A DNA stretch of 64,000 nucleotides from CAYYJR01 sp964472305. Its GTDB lineage: Bacteria; Armatimonadota; Hebobacteria; CAIYQO01. The position numbers were made by a program, and so were the translations under genes. The stretch covers positions 124,001-188,000 of the forward strand of contig CAYYJR010000005.1 in assembly GCA_964472305.1 (NCBI GenBank). The letters run 5' to 3'. The notes under the pieces were generated by a model that saw only the letters and a program-made list of their open reading frames with translations, was not told the origin of the DNA and did no database searches. Below, in pieces: positions 8,106 to 16,439 of the stretch (position 1 is the stretch's first letter; every line of letters begins with the position of its first letter).

Positions 8106-9089
8106 GTGGCTGTTCAGGAGAGTTCGGTCAAAGAGGCGGCGCAGTATGTGGCCAACCTGTCGAAGCGCATCGTGCAGAACGTAGAGACCGTCCTGATCGG
8201 AAAGCGGCAGGTGATCGTTAACGTGCTGGTGTCGCTGTTGTGCGAGGGGCACGTATTGATCGAGGACGTGCCGGGGGTGGCGAAAACGGTACTGGCGAAG
8301 TCGCTGGCGAAATCCATCGGCTGCGCTTTTCAGCGCGTGCAATGCACGCCCGACCTGTTGCCCTCCGACATTACCGGCATCTCCATTTTCAACCAGCAGT
8401 GCGGCCAGTTCGAGTTCCGCCCGGGACCGGCGTTCGCCAACGTGCTGCTGGCCGACGAGTTGAACCGCGCCACCCCGCGCACGCAATCCGCGCTGCTGGA
8501 ATGCATGGCGGAAGGCCAGGTGACGGTTGACGGCGTCACGCGCACGCTGGCGCGGCCGTTTATCGTCTTCGCCACGCAGAACCCCATTGAATACGAGGGT
8601 ACCTTCCCGCTGCCGGAAGCGCAACTCGACCGTTTCTACATTCGCACGCGCATCGGGTATCCCGACGAGGATGCGGAGTTTTCTATGCTGGAACGCCTGC
8701 GTACCGGGCATCCCGTCGATCGCATCGGCGCCATTGTCACTGCCGATGAGGTGGTCCAGGCACAGGCGGCCGTGAAGCAGATTTTCGTCCACGAGCAGGT
8801 GCGAAAATATCTCGTGCGCGTAGTGCGTGCTACGCGCGCCCACGCCGACGTCGCCATCGGCGCCAGCCCCCGTGCGTCCATCGCGCTGTTCCGCACGGCG
8901 CAAGCGATGGCCGCCATTCGCGGGTGGGATTATGTCACGCCCGACGTGGTGAAGCAGATGGCCGCCTCCGTGTTGGAACACCGCATGGTCATGAAGCCGG
9001 AAGCGCGCCTGCACAAGCGCACCGCCGCGCAGGTGCTCTGGGAAATTCTGGAAAAGACGCCCGCACCCGCGCCAAAGGAGAATGGATGA
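8106..9089 (+). CDS. MoxR-family AAA+ ATPase
   Basis: A chaperone-like AAA+ ATPase that in characterised cases matures or activates partner proteins, often von Willebrand A proteins. The Walker A region reads VLIEDVPGVAKT, Walker B NVLLADELNRATP, and sensor regions FVFATQNP-like IVFATQNPIEYEGTFPLPEA and ASPRASIALFRTAQA are classic MoxR. The start is GTG at 8106, giving 327 residues: GAGGAGG lies 5 nt upstream, while the frame could otherwise be extended to 8037 without a ribosome site. The stop overlaps the start of the DUF58 gene (ATGA). Together with the DUF58 and DUF4129 genes it forms the standard three-gene MoxR module, thought to act on the cell envelope; its client here is unknown. Confidence 0.95.
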   Translation: MAVQESSVKEAAQYVANLSKRIVQNVETVLIGKRQVIVNVLVSLLCEGHVLIEDVPGVAKTVLAKSLAKSIGCAFQRVQCTPDLLPSDITGISIFNQQCGQFEFRPGPAFANVLLADELNRATPRTQSALLECMAEGQVTVDGVTRTLARPFIVFATQNPIEYEGTFPLPEAQLDRFYIRTRIGYPDEDAEFSMLERLRTGHPVDRIGAIVTADEVVQAQAAVKQIFVHEQVRKYLVRVVRATRAHADVAIGASPRASIALFRTAQAMAAIRGWDYVTPDVVKQMAASVLEHRMVMKPEARLHKRTAAQVLWEILEKTPAPAPKENG

Positions 9090-10312
9090 GCTACGGAGGC
9101 TGGCTGCTGTTGCTGGCCGTCATTATGCTCGTGGCCGGCGCCGGCAAGTCGTGGCTGGCGGCCTGGTTTTTCTACGGATTAGCCGGCATCCTGGTGCTGG
9201 CGGTAGGCGTCGCCTGGCGCCCGGCGCGCCTGCTGTCCGCCCGGCGGCGCATGAATCTGACCCATGCCGACATCGACCAGGAAGTTTACATCGAAGTGTC
9301 CTTGACCTGGGAACGGCCTGTGGGCGCGGGATGGGTGCTGGCGCGCGATGCCTGCGATGACGGCTTGCAGATGCTCACCCCGCCGGGACGCCTGTTCATC
9401 GCCGGTGGCACCAACCAGGCCAGCTTCTCCTACCGCGTAGCCGGCACGCGGCGCGGCGTGTTTTCGGTGGGCCCGCTGTCGGTCAGTTGCGGCGACCTGT
9501 TCGGCATCGCCAAAGCGGAATCGGCGGAAGACGAGCAGGATGTGCTCACCGTCTATCCCCGCGTGCTCTCCGTGCCGCCGCTGCGTCTGCCATCTAACCG
9601 CCCACTGGGTGATGTGCGCATTTCACAGCGAGCGATCGACGATCCCACCCGCATGGTCGGGGTACGCGATTACCTGCCCGGCGACAACCTGTCGCGTATC
9701 CATTGGAAGGCCACCGCCCGGTGCGGCACGCTAACCTCGAAAATATTCGAACCTTCCAGCGACATTGAGGTGATGCTGGTGCTGAATATGAGCCGCGAAG
9801 ATTACCCGGACAATCCGGAGGCAGTGGAACTGGCATGCATGACGACGGCGTCCATCGCGGCCGGCATCCTGGGCGACCGGCACGTGATCGGCGTGGAGAG
9901 CAACGGCGCGGACGCGCTCCTGCGCTATCAGACAGCGCGGCGCAACGGTTGGGAGACGCTGGCGGTACGGCCTGGACGCGACGCGGCGCAGTTGCCCGCC
10001 ATTCTGACGTTGCTCGCGCGGGTGGAGCCCTCCATTGACCGCCCACTGCCGAGTTATCTTACGCAAATTCATTCGCGGTTGCCATGGACATCGACGCTAT
10101 TGCTGGTGACGCATCGCCTTAGCGAGGAGGCGGCAACGGCGGTGGAAGAGTTGGAACGGTCGGGATTCACGCTGGCGTTGATCATCGTCGGCGACGATGA
10201 CACGGCGCGGCAGTCGATTGATCGCGCAGCCTCGCTCGATCTACTCACTGCCTGGGTTAAAACGGAGGACCAGCTTGATCAACTCGAATTTTGGCGACCA
10301 GGACGAGAGTAG
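9086..10312 (+). CDS. DUF58 domain-containing membrane protein
   Basis: Partner of the MoxR ATPase. The 408-residue protein begins with two membrane segments (about residues 4-45), then a beta-rich region, then the DUF58 signature VRDYLPGDNLSRIHWKATAR around residues 190-215. The C-terminal half looks like a von Willebrand A-type fold: VMLVLNMSREDYPDNPEA occupies the position of the first strand, although the strict DxSxS metal motif is not seen. The ATG at 9086 overlaps the moxR stop and has AAAGGAG in front. The next gene starts inside its 3' end, so all three are translationally coupled. Confidence 0.92.
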   Translation: MSYGGWLLLLAVIMLVAGAGKSWLAAWFFYGLAGILVLAVGVAWRPARLLSARRRMNLTHADIDQEVYIEVSLTWERPVGAGWVLARDACDDGLQMLTPPGRLFIAGGTNQASFSYRVAGTRRGVFSVGPLSVSCGDLFGIAKAESAEDEQDVLTVYPRVLSVPPLRLPSNRPLGDVRISQRAIDDPTRMVGVRDYLPGDNLSRIHWKATARCGTLTSKIFEPSSDIEVMLVLNMSREDYPDNPEAVELACMTTASIAAGILGDRHVIGVESNGADALLRYQTARRNGWETLAVRPGRDAAQLPAILTLLARVEPSIDRPLPSYLTQIHSRLPWTSTLLLVTHRLSEEAATAVEELERSGFTLALIIVGDDDTARQSIDRAASLDLLTAWVKTEDQLDQLEFWRPGRE

Positions 10313-12272
10313 CGAGATCACCACACGTCACATCCCGGTGCTCGCGGTTGCCGCGGTCGGGTTGATGTTGCTGTATGCCGTGGTGGCGCTGGCGGGTATC
10401 GGCAGCGGCGCCTTCCTCATCGAATTCGGCGCGGCAATGCTGATGACCGGGGTGGGGGCGCGCGCGGTGGTCGCCGACTACAGCCATGCGACACGCACTA
10501 TGATCCTGCTGTTCGGCATAGGCGGCACGTCGGGGCTGCTGATGCTCGCTGGGGCGCGTCTCGGCAACTCGACCCTTGCGCTGCACGGATTGGTGCTCTT
10601 CGCCTTGTGCGCGGTGGGGTGGTTGCTGGTGATCCCGCTGGTGGAGCAATGCTCGGGCCGGGCGCAAAGCGGCGTTGGGCAAATGCTGGCCAAGCACAAC
10701 GACGCGGTTGTCGCGCTGGTCATCATCGGCACCCTGGAGTTCTGCGTGGGCGAGTCGCTGCGTCGCGGGTATGGAAATATGCTGCTCAGTCCCACCCCCT
10801 ATGCGCTGGCGTTCTTCATCGCCGCCGGCGCGCTGGTGTCGTTAGGCAAACTGGTGCAGCGCGTGCGCGAAACGCCGGGATCGGTGCGTGTGGCGGACGG
10901 TTTCACCCGCATGTGGTTGGGAGCCATGCTGGCGGTGCTGGCAGCTTGTGGCTTCGCAGCCATGATACTGCCCAAAATGCCGGTGCAGGCGATGGGGCGC
11001 TGGACATATGATCGGGTGATCGGCACGCCAACCGCGCGCCAGCCGGGTAGTAACACTACTCACGAGTCACCCACGCCGTCGCATGGAACCTCCCCCTTCG
11101 GGGGGTGGGGGAAGAACGGTGCGCCGGCGTCGCGCGGCGTCACACCGAGCGCCGGCGGTACCGATCCGTTGAGTAACGCGCTGGATGCCGCGGACCGTGT
11201 AGCCAGATCCTTCGAAACGTCGAAACAGACCGGCAATTCGTCGCTGGGCACCGGCGGGGCTACGATGCCATCCCCGTCATCCTCGCGCAACGATGGGCAA
11301 CGCAACAATGCCTCCACCGCGCAATCACCGGATCATACCGGCACGTCATCAAACGGCAACGCCGGCAAGTCATCCGCCCAAGGCACCGGCACCGCCGCAG
11401 GCGGCAACACCGGCAAATCGACCGGCCAGGGCTCCGGCAGTGCTGCGCCGAATGCCACGGATCGCGCGCACCCCGGGCCATTCGGCAAATCCGCGACTGC
11501 CAGACCGGGCGCGTCGGCACAATCCGGCAACGACAAAAGCACCGTCTCTCCACTGACGCCGCAACAACAGCAAAAGCTCGATAAGCTGAAGAAGACGCTG
11601 AAGGATAACCCGCTGCGCTTGCTCAAGCTGGTGTTGCTTGTGCTGCTGGCGACCGCGCTGTTTGTGGCGGCGTCGCTGTTGCTGGTTGGTGCGGTACGCC
11701 GCTACCTTTGGGCGTTGCTGGTCAGTCTGGCGCGGCAACTGGGTGCCTGGGGGCGATTCGCGCTCATGCGCTGGCTGGGACCCTATCGCGCGCGCAGGGC
11801 CGCCCGCCGGCGCGAACAGCGCATCCAGCAGCACCTGACCGGCATGCACCCTTTCGAGAATCCGTTTTGCACCACCCCCGAGTTGCCGCCGGTAGAGATG
11901 GCGCGTGCGGCATACGGCGTCTTTCTGGCGTATTTGTGGTTGCTGGGATTCGAGCGGAGGGAGTCCGAAACGGGTTTCTTGTTTGCCACGCGCGTCTGCG
12001 ATACCTCGCGCCTGGAGGCGAAAGCGGTGGGTACCATCGCCGTGGAGTGCGTGCGCGCGGAGTTTTCCGGCTCTCCGCTCACCGGCGCGGAGTTGGCACA
12101 GTTGCGCACCGCGCTGGAGACGATCATCGCCGCGATCACGGAGCGCATGCCGGACGAGGAGCGCGAGACGAAAATGCAGGAGTACCGGCGCCTGCTGGCC
12201 GAACGCCAGGTCGATGCGGAAATGACGCCGGTCACTCTTCCTGTCACCGAGCCGGCGCCATCAGCGGCATAA
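10275..12272 (+). CDS. Multi-pass membrane protein with low-complexity linker and C-terminal DUF4129-like domain
   Basis: Third gene of the MoxR module. I place the start at TTG 10275, because GGAGG lies 6 nt upstream; this overlaps the DUF58 gene by 38 bp and gives 665 residues. About six hydrophobic segments fill the first 250 residues, followed by a long Gly/Ser/Thr/Asn/Pro-rich linker (very roughly residues 260-420, with repeats such as GTAAGGNTGKSTGQGS), another membrane helix (LVLLVLLATALFVAASLLLV) and a helical C-terminus. The segment YGVFLAYLWLLGFERRESET near residue 550 matches the DUF4129 pattern. In related operons this gene usually carries a transglutaminase domain; I see none here. 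The linker is probably extracytoplasmic and disordered. Confidence 0.8.
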   Translation: MINSNFGDQDESSEITTRHIPVLAVAAVGLMLLYAVVALAGIGSGAFLIEFGAAMLMTGVGARAVVADYSHATRTMILLFGIGGTSGLLMLAGARLGNSTLALHGLVLFALCAVGWLLVIPLVEQCSGRAQSGVGQMLAKHNDAVVALVIIGTLEFCVGESLRRGYGNMLLSPTPYALAFFIAAGALVSLGKLVQRVRETPGSVRVADGFTRMWLGAMLAVLAACGFAAMILPKMPVQAMGRWTYDRVIGTPTARQPGSNTTHESPTPSHGTSPFGGWGKNGAPASRGVTPSAGGTDPLSNALDAADRVARSFETSKQTGNSSLGTGGATMPSPSSSRNDGQRNNASTAQSPDHTGTSSNGNAGKSSAQGTGTAAGGNTGKSTGQGSGSAAPNATDRAHPGPFGKSATARPGASAQSGNDKSTVSPLTPQQQQKLDKLKKTLKDNPLRLLKLVLLVLLATALFVAASLLLVGAVRRYLWALLVSLARQLGAWGRFALMRWLGPYRARRAARRREQRIQQHLTGMHPFENPFCTTPELPPVEMARAAYGVFLAYLWLLGFERRESETGFLFATRVCDTSRLEAKAVGTIAVECVRAEFSGSPLTGAELAQLRTALETIIAAITERMPDEERETKMQEYRRLLAERQVDAEMTPVTLPVTEPAPSAA

Positions 12273-12281
12273 GCATCGCTT

Positions 12282-12311
12282 TTGACGCTTGCCCCGGTTT
12301 TCGGCTACAAT
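12282..12311 (+). promoter_or_regulatory. Predicted sigma70-type promoter of leuC
   Basis: TTGACG (12282-12287), 18-bp spacer, TACAAT (12306-12311). Transcription would start near 12318. The leader holds a small hairpin, CCCATG (12334-12339) with CATGGG (12345-12350), just before the ribosome site. Confidence 0.7.
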
Positions 12312-12366
12312 GCGTACTCAACTTGACAGATATCCCATGCCAGCCATGGGAGCGGAGAATGCGGCT

Positions 12367-13665
12367 ATGTCGATGACCATCACCGAAAAGATTCTCGCTG
12401 CGCATGCCGGCAAAACCGAAGTGCACGCGGGTGAGTTCGTACGTTGCAAGCTGGACTTCGTCCTCGGCAACGATATCACCGCCCCCATTGCCATCAATGA
12501 GTTTAACAAGATGGGCGCGCGCGCGGTATTTGATCGCGAGCGGGTGGGTTTGATTCCAGATCACTCGACGCCGAACAAGGATATCAAGTCGGCGCAGTTG
12601 ACCATGCAGATGCGCGAATTCGCGAAAACGCATGGCGTTGTGAACCACTTCGAGGTGGGGCGCATGGGTGTCGAGCACGCACTGCTACCCGAGCAGGGAC
12701 TGGTGCTGCCCGGCGATTGTATCATCGGCGCGGACAGCCACACCTGCACCTACGGCGCGCTGGGCGCCTTCTCAACCGGCGTCGGCAGCACCGATCTAGC
12801 CGCGGCGATGGCACTGGGCGAGACGTGGTTTCGCGTGCCCGAGTGCATGAAGTTCGTCTTTTACGGCGCGCGGCAACCCTGGGTGAGCGGCAAAGACTTG
12901 ATTCTTTACACTATCGGCAAGATCGGCGTGGATGGCGCACGGTATCGCGCCATGGAGTTCTGCGGCGAGTCCATCGAAAGACTGTCGATGGACGACCGGC
13001 TGGCGATGTGCAACATGGCGATTGAGGCGGGCGGTAAAAACGGTATCATCGCGCCGGATGACACCACCCGCGCTTACGTCGAAACGCGCGCGAAGCGGCC
13101 TTACGTCTTCTATGCCAGCGATCCTGATGCGGCGTATCTGGATACGTTCGAGTGGGATTGCCGCCAGATCGAGCCGCAGGTGAGTTTCCCCTTCCTGCCG
13201 TCCAACGCGAAACCGATCAGCGAGGCGGCTGCGCTGAACGTGGAGATTCAACAAGTGGTGATCGGCTCGTGCACGAACGGCCGTCTGGAGGACCTGCGGG
13301 TGGCCGCGCAGGTGCTGAAGGGGCGCAAGACGCATCCCCGCGTGCGGCTGATCATCATTCCCGCCACTCAGCATATCTGGCAGCAGGCGATGAAGGAAGG
13401 CTTGATGGAGATCTTCATCGACGCGGAAGCCGCCGTCAGCACCCCCACCTGCGGACCCTGTCTGGGCGGGCACATGGGCATTCTGGCCGAAGGCGAACGC
13501 GCGGTCGCGACCACAAATCGCAATTTCGTCGGACGCATGGGACACACCAAGAGCGAAGTCTACCTGGCCAATCCAGCTATCGCGGCGGCTTCTGCCGTGC
13601 TGGGCCGCATTGCCAATCCGGTCGAACTGGGTATCACGTCCGACATGGTGGGCGCAGCCCGCTGA
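12367..13665 (+). CDS. leuC: 3-isopropylmalate dehydratase large subunit (LeuC/HACN family)
   Basis: Aconitase-superfamily enzyme that isomerises 2-isopropylmalate in leucine synthesis with a 4Fe-4S cluster. The 432-residue length and text such as PGDCIIGADSHTCTYGALG, FSTGVGSTDLAAAMALGETW and VIGSCTNGRLEDL match the archaeal/thermophile-type LeuC. Cluster ligands are the Cys in GSCTNG and the pair in TCGPCLGGH. The ATG at 12367 has GGAG about 9 nt upstream; upstream in-frame ATGs at 12337 and 12310 lie inside or before the predicted leader hairpin. No leuD follows, and no other leucine gene is in the window, so the small subunit must be encoded elsewhere. Homoaconitase or another hydro-lyase of the same family is the alternative. 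Confidence 0.92.
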   Translation: MSMTITEKILAAHAGKTEVHAGEFVRCKLDFVLGNDITAPIAINEFNKMGARAVFDRERVGLIPDHSTPNKDIKSAQLTMQMREFAKTHGVVNHFEVGRMGVEHALLPEQGLVLPGDCIIGADSHTCTYGALGAFSTGVGSTDLAAAMALGETWFRVPECMKFVFYGARQPWVSGKDLILYTIGKIGVDGARYRAMEFCGESIERLSMDDRLAMCNMAIEAGGKNGIIAPDDTTRAYVETRAKRPYVFYASDPDAAYLDTFEWDCRQIEPQVSFPFLPSNAKPISEAAALNVEIQQVVIGSCTNGRLEDLRVAAQVLKGRKTHPRVRLIIIPATQHIWQQAMKEGLMEIFIDAEAAVSTPTCGPCLGGHMGILAEGERAVATTNRNFVGRMGHTKSEVYLANPAIAAASAVLGRIANPVELGITSDMVGAAR

Positions 13666-13694
13666 TCGCGATGCCATAGTAGAACACCAAATAC

Positions 13695-13725
13695 CGACGG
13701 GGCAGGCGCCATGCCTGCCCCGTCG
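13695..13725. terminator. Perfect 13-bp inverted repeat between convergent genes
   Basis: CGACGGGGCAGGC (13695-13707) and its complement GCCTGCCCCGTCG (13713-13725) enclose a 5-nt loop. It lies between the ends of leuC and the pseudopilin gene. There is no T-run on either side, so it may be a factor-assisted bidirectional terminator or a dispersed palindromic repeat. Confidence 0.6.
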
Positions 13726-13745
13726 CGCGTTGGTCCCGTGGGACG

Positions 13746-15983
13746 TTATAGTTTGTATTTGCGCATCAGATATTTCTCGATGCGCTGGCGCTCTTCGTCG
13801 GTGAGCACTTTGCGATAAATGATGATTTCCGCGACATACCCATCAAAGCTGCGCTGATTGGCGTTGCTGCCATGCTGACTGCCGCCGATGGTAAAGCGCG
13901 TGGGCTTTTGCCAATCCGGTCCACCCGGATATGCGCCGAACGAGGCGCCTTTGTCATAAATTGTATATGCGGTGGACGATGACACCACCGTCCACAACGT
14001 CGGCGTATTGTAGGGCACCACCGGCGGGTAGTTCACCGTGGCGGTTTTGCGGAACCAGGAGACCTTGCCGGTATAGCTCAAATCGCCCACCGTCACCGTG
14101 ACGCTTTTTGTCGTCTCGCCACCCGGACCGGAAACGGTAATCGTGTACGTGGTGGTGACTGTGGGTTTCAGATTGCTTTTCGAACCACTTACGCTTGTTG
14201 CGCCGAAGTTAGAGGAGACCAGCGTGGTGGCGTTGGCGGTGCTCCAGGTCAGATCGGTGCTGCCGCCTTTCGGAATCACCATCGGGTCTGCCGTCAGTGT
14301 GATGGTGGGCGGTTGCGGGATCACCGTGATCGTCACGCTGTCGCTGGCCGAATTGTTTCCCGTTTTCACTTTAATAGTATAGGTGGTGGTCGCTGAGGGT
14401 GAGACCGTCGTGCTGCTGTTTACGCCGGAGGCGGTAAAGTTGGTGCCGTTGTTATCCACCTGATTGGCGCCACTCGACGTCCAGGTCAACGTGGTGCTCT
14501 GTCCCTGGTCGATGGTGGTCCGGCTGGCGCTGAGATTCACGCTGATGCTGGCGGCGGTGACGGTCACAATTTGTGTGGCGGTGGCGGTGCCGCCCGACCC
14601 TGTCACGGTTATCGTATAGGTGGTGGTGACGGTCGGGCTCACGGTGATCGTCCCATCCGCCACCGAGCCGGGAGTGAAGTTGATCCCCGACGCGTTTGTC
14701 GCGTTCGTCGAGTGCCAGCTCAGTGTCGTGCTTTCGCCGCTTACAATGCTGGTCGGACTGGCAGACAGCGTGACGGTGGGCACCGGGTCCGTGACGGTAA
14801 CGGTTACAGAGACTGTCGGCGTTTTCGACCCGTTACCATTCACAATCGAGATGCTATACGTGGTGGTATTGCTGGGAGTGACGATGCGCGACGCCGTGAG
14901 CTCGGTGCTGCCGACCGCGGGAGTGAAGTTCGTTGAGCCGGTGACGGCTTGGGTATTGCTATTGCAGGACCAACTGATTTCCACGCTGTCGCCCCGCACG
15001 ATGGAAGGTGCCGACGGCGTGAACGAGAGCGACGGATTGCCGTTACCGGCGAAGGCCACGCCGCGGTTGAGGCTGCCGGCCAGCGCCGGAGCAGGCGAAC
15101 CGCCACCGGCGGTCTTGACGCGTGTGCCTTGCGGGTCGGCGCCGTTTTCCTGGTCGAAGACGCTGAATTCGTAGTTATCGTTATTGCCTTCCGGATGGAA
15201 GACTATGAACATTGTTGCCTCGTTGCCTTCCCAGAAACTGCTGATATCATCGGTGAGCAACAGACTGGGATGGCTGACCGGCGGCTGGAAATGCAGCGCG
15301 GGATTGCCGCCCAGGCTGGCGACGCTCTCATGGTAGATCGGCGGTTGCGCGGGATCGATCGGCAGAGCGTTGAAGCGATTGTTCGACATTTCGGTCCAGA
15401 TGCTCATGCCTTTCGTCAGGCCGTTATACTTTGTTCCGAAATCACTGCTGAACCAGAAGGTCATATCGCCAGGTTGCGGAACATTCACCAGCACCGGTAT
15501 CTCATCGGTCAGCCCCACATGGCCATCAAGGTAGCTCATGATGTATTTACCATGATGTACCTTCAGCAGGTCGCGCGGTGCATACGCCATGCCGTCGAAG
15601 GTGTCGGGGGTGGCACTGTGCTCACCATCGGCGGTGAGCATCACCTGCTGCGGCGTCTCGTATGACCCGATGGCGGAGGCGGGTACCACGTTGTTGCAGA
15701 CGTAGGCATTGACTACCTTGTTGCTGCGTGAGAGGCAGCGCAACAGTTTCGGGTCAAGGTTCAACTCGCTCCAGAATGTTTGTTGGGCAGGGAACATTCC
15801 ATCGTGATCCTGCGCAAACATGATCGCCGTCAGCGCAATCTGGCGTTGATTATTGATGCAAGTGGCCTGGCGCCCTTTTTCCCGCACATGGCCATAGATC
15901 GGGAAGAGAATGGCTGCCAGTACAGAGATAACGGCGACGACGACGAGTAATTCAATCAGAGAGAACCCACGTTTTGCAAACAT
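13746..15983 (-). CDS. Prepilin-like protein with a LamG domain interrupted by four Ig-like repeats
   Basis: A 745-residue surface protein. Residues 1-40 are a type IV prepilin leader: KRG, then FSLIELLVVVAVISVLAAI, cut after the glycine by a prepilin peptidase. Residues 40-165 form a DUF1559-type globular part ending in a HHGKYIMSYLDGHV motif. Residues 173-315 (FWFSSDFGTKYNGLTKGMSI, then GGNPALHFQ) and 634-745 (TIGGSQHGSN, FDGYVAEIIIYRKVLTDEE) are the two halves of one LamG-like module. Between them sit four tandem Ig-like repeats of about 78 residues (around 316-398, 400-477, 478-555, 557-633), each ending in TTTYTI-type strands. The ATG at 15983 is chosen for GGAGGT 8 nt upstream and the immediate leader. 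No pilus assembly genes are nearby. Confidence 0.9.
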   Translation of the reverse strand: MFAKRGFSLIELLVVVAVISVLAAILFPIYGHVREKGRQATCINNQRQIALTAIMFAQDHDGMFPAQQTFWSELNLDPKLLRCLSRSNKVVNAYVCNNVVPASAIGSYETPQQVMLTADGEHSATPDTFDGMAYAPRDLLKVHHGKYIMSYLDGHVGLTDEIPVLVNVPQPGDMTFWFSSDFGTKYNGLTKGMSIWTEMSNNRFNALPIDPAQPPIYHESVASLGGNPALHFQPPVSHPSLLLTDDISSFWEGNEATMFIVFHPEGNNDNYEFSVFDQENGADPQGTRVKTAGGGSPAPALAGSLNRGVAFAGNGNPSLSFTPSAPSIVRGDSVEISWSCNSNTQAVTGSTNFTPAVGSTELTASRIVTPSNTTTYSISIVNGNGSKTPTVSVTVTVTDPVPTVTLSASPTSIVSGESTTLSWHSTNATNASGINFTPGSVADGTITVSPTVTTTYTITVTGSGGTATATQIVTVTAASISVNLSASRTTIDQGQSTTLTWTSSGANQVDNNGTNFTASGVNSSTTVSPSATTTYTIKVKTGNNSASDSVTITVIPQPPTITLTADPMVIPKGGSTDLTWSTANATTLVSSNFGATSVSGSKSNLKPTVTTTYTITVSGPGGETTKSVTVTVGDLSYTGKVSWFRKTATVNYPPVVPYNTPTLWTVVSSSTAYTIYDKGASFGAYPGGPDWQKPTRFTIGGSQHGSNANQRSFDGYVAEIIIYRKVLTDEERQRIEKYLMRKYKL

Positions 15984-16439
15984 AATTTTGTACCTCCTGG
16001 ACGCAGAAAATAGCCCCGAAACCAGTCGCCAGCGAAAACGCTGATCAACCTTGATGGCGACCTGGTTACAGGGAAATCGTATATATTCTGCTAGTATTAG
16101 CTTTCCATGTGAAAGTGGAAGCGCTTGAGCACTAATGATTAACGTTAGATTAAGATAAATGTGCTTGTATGGTAGACATGCCAGGCATCCATTCCCCATT
16201 CGATGTGTAAAAGATGGAAGTCAGCGAAGTATCGTGGATAGTATATCTACTTGACAGGCTCATTGTGGTCACAAGATGCGACAACACTGACCGTACCTCA
16301 CGGTGAGTTATTTTCGAACCACTCGCGGCGACAGCGCGTATGCACCAGAACGCGGGGTGACGCAACTTTCTACTCGCGCGCGGGTCTAACGATACACACG
16401 CATGGGAATTGGTGCGCTTCGCATCTGGGATTGCTGACG
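15984..16439. other. Divergent intergenic region between the pseudopilin and TIGR03790 genes
   Basis: A 456-bp gene-free stretch, more AT-rich near 16080-16260. It holds a LacI-type operator-like palindrome (annotated separately), a TTGACA at 16251-16256 on the plus strand without a convincing -10 at normal spacing, and TATATA/TAATACT runs near 16080-16100 that could serve a minus-strand promoter. I see no gene or structured RNA. Confidence 0.5.
16116..16129. promoter_or_regulatory. LacI-family-like operator candidate
   Basis: TGGAAGCGCTTGAG contains the AAGCGCTT palindrome at 16119-16126 and fits 12 of 14 positions of the TGNAANCGNWWNCA consensus of LacI/CcpA-type regulators. It lies between two divergently transcribed surface-protein genes. 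Confidence 0.4.

Noticed and set aside
11341..11420. Repetitive ACCGGC/AACGGC tracts as a CRISPR or tandem repeat locus
   Set aside because: They encode the Gly/Thr/Asn-rich linker of the DUF4129-like protein and have no repeat-spacer structure.
14085..15115. Repeated DNA in the pseudopilin gene as a mobile element
   Set aside because: The period of about 235 bp matches coding Ig-like repeats in frame; there are no terminal repeats or transposase.
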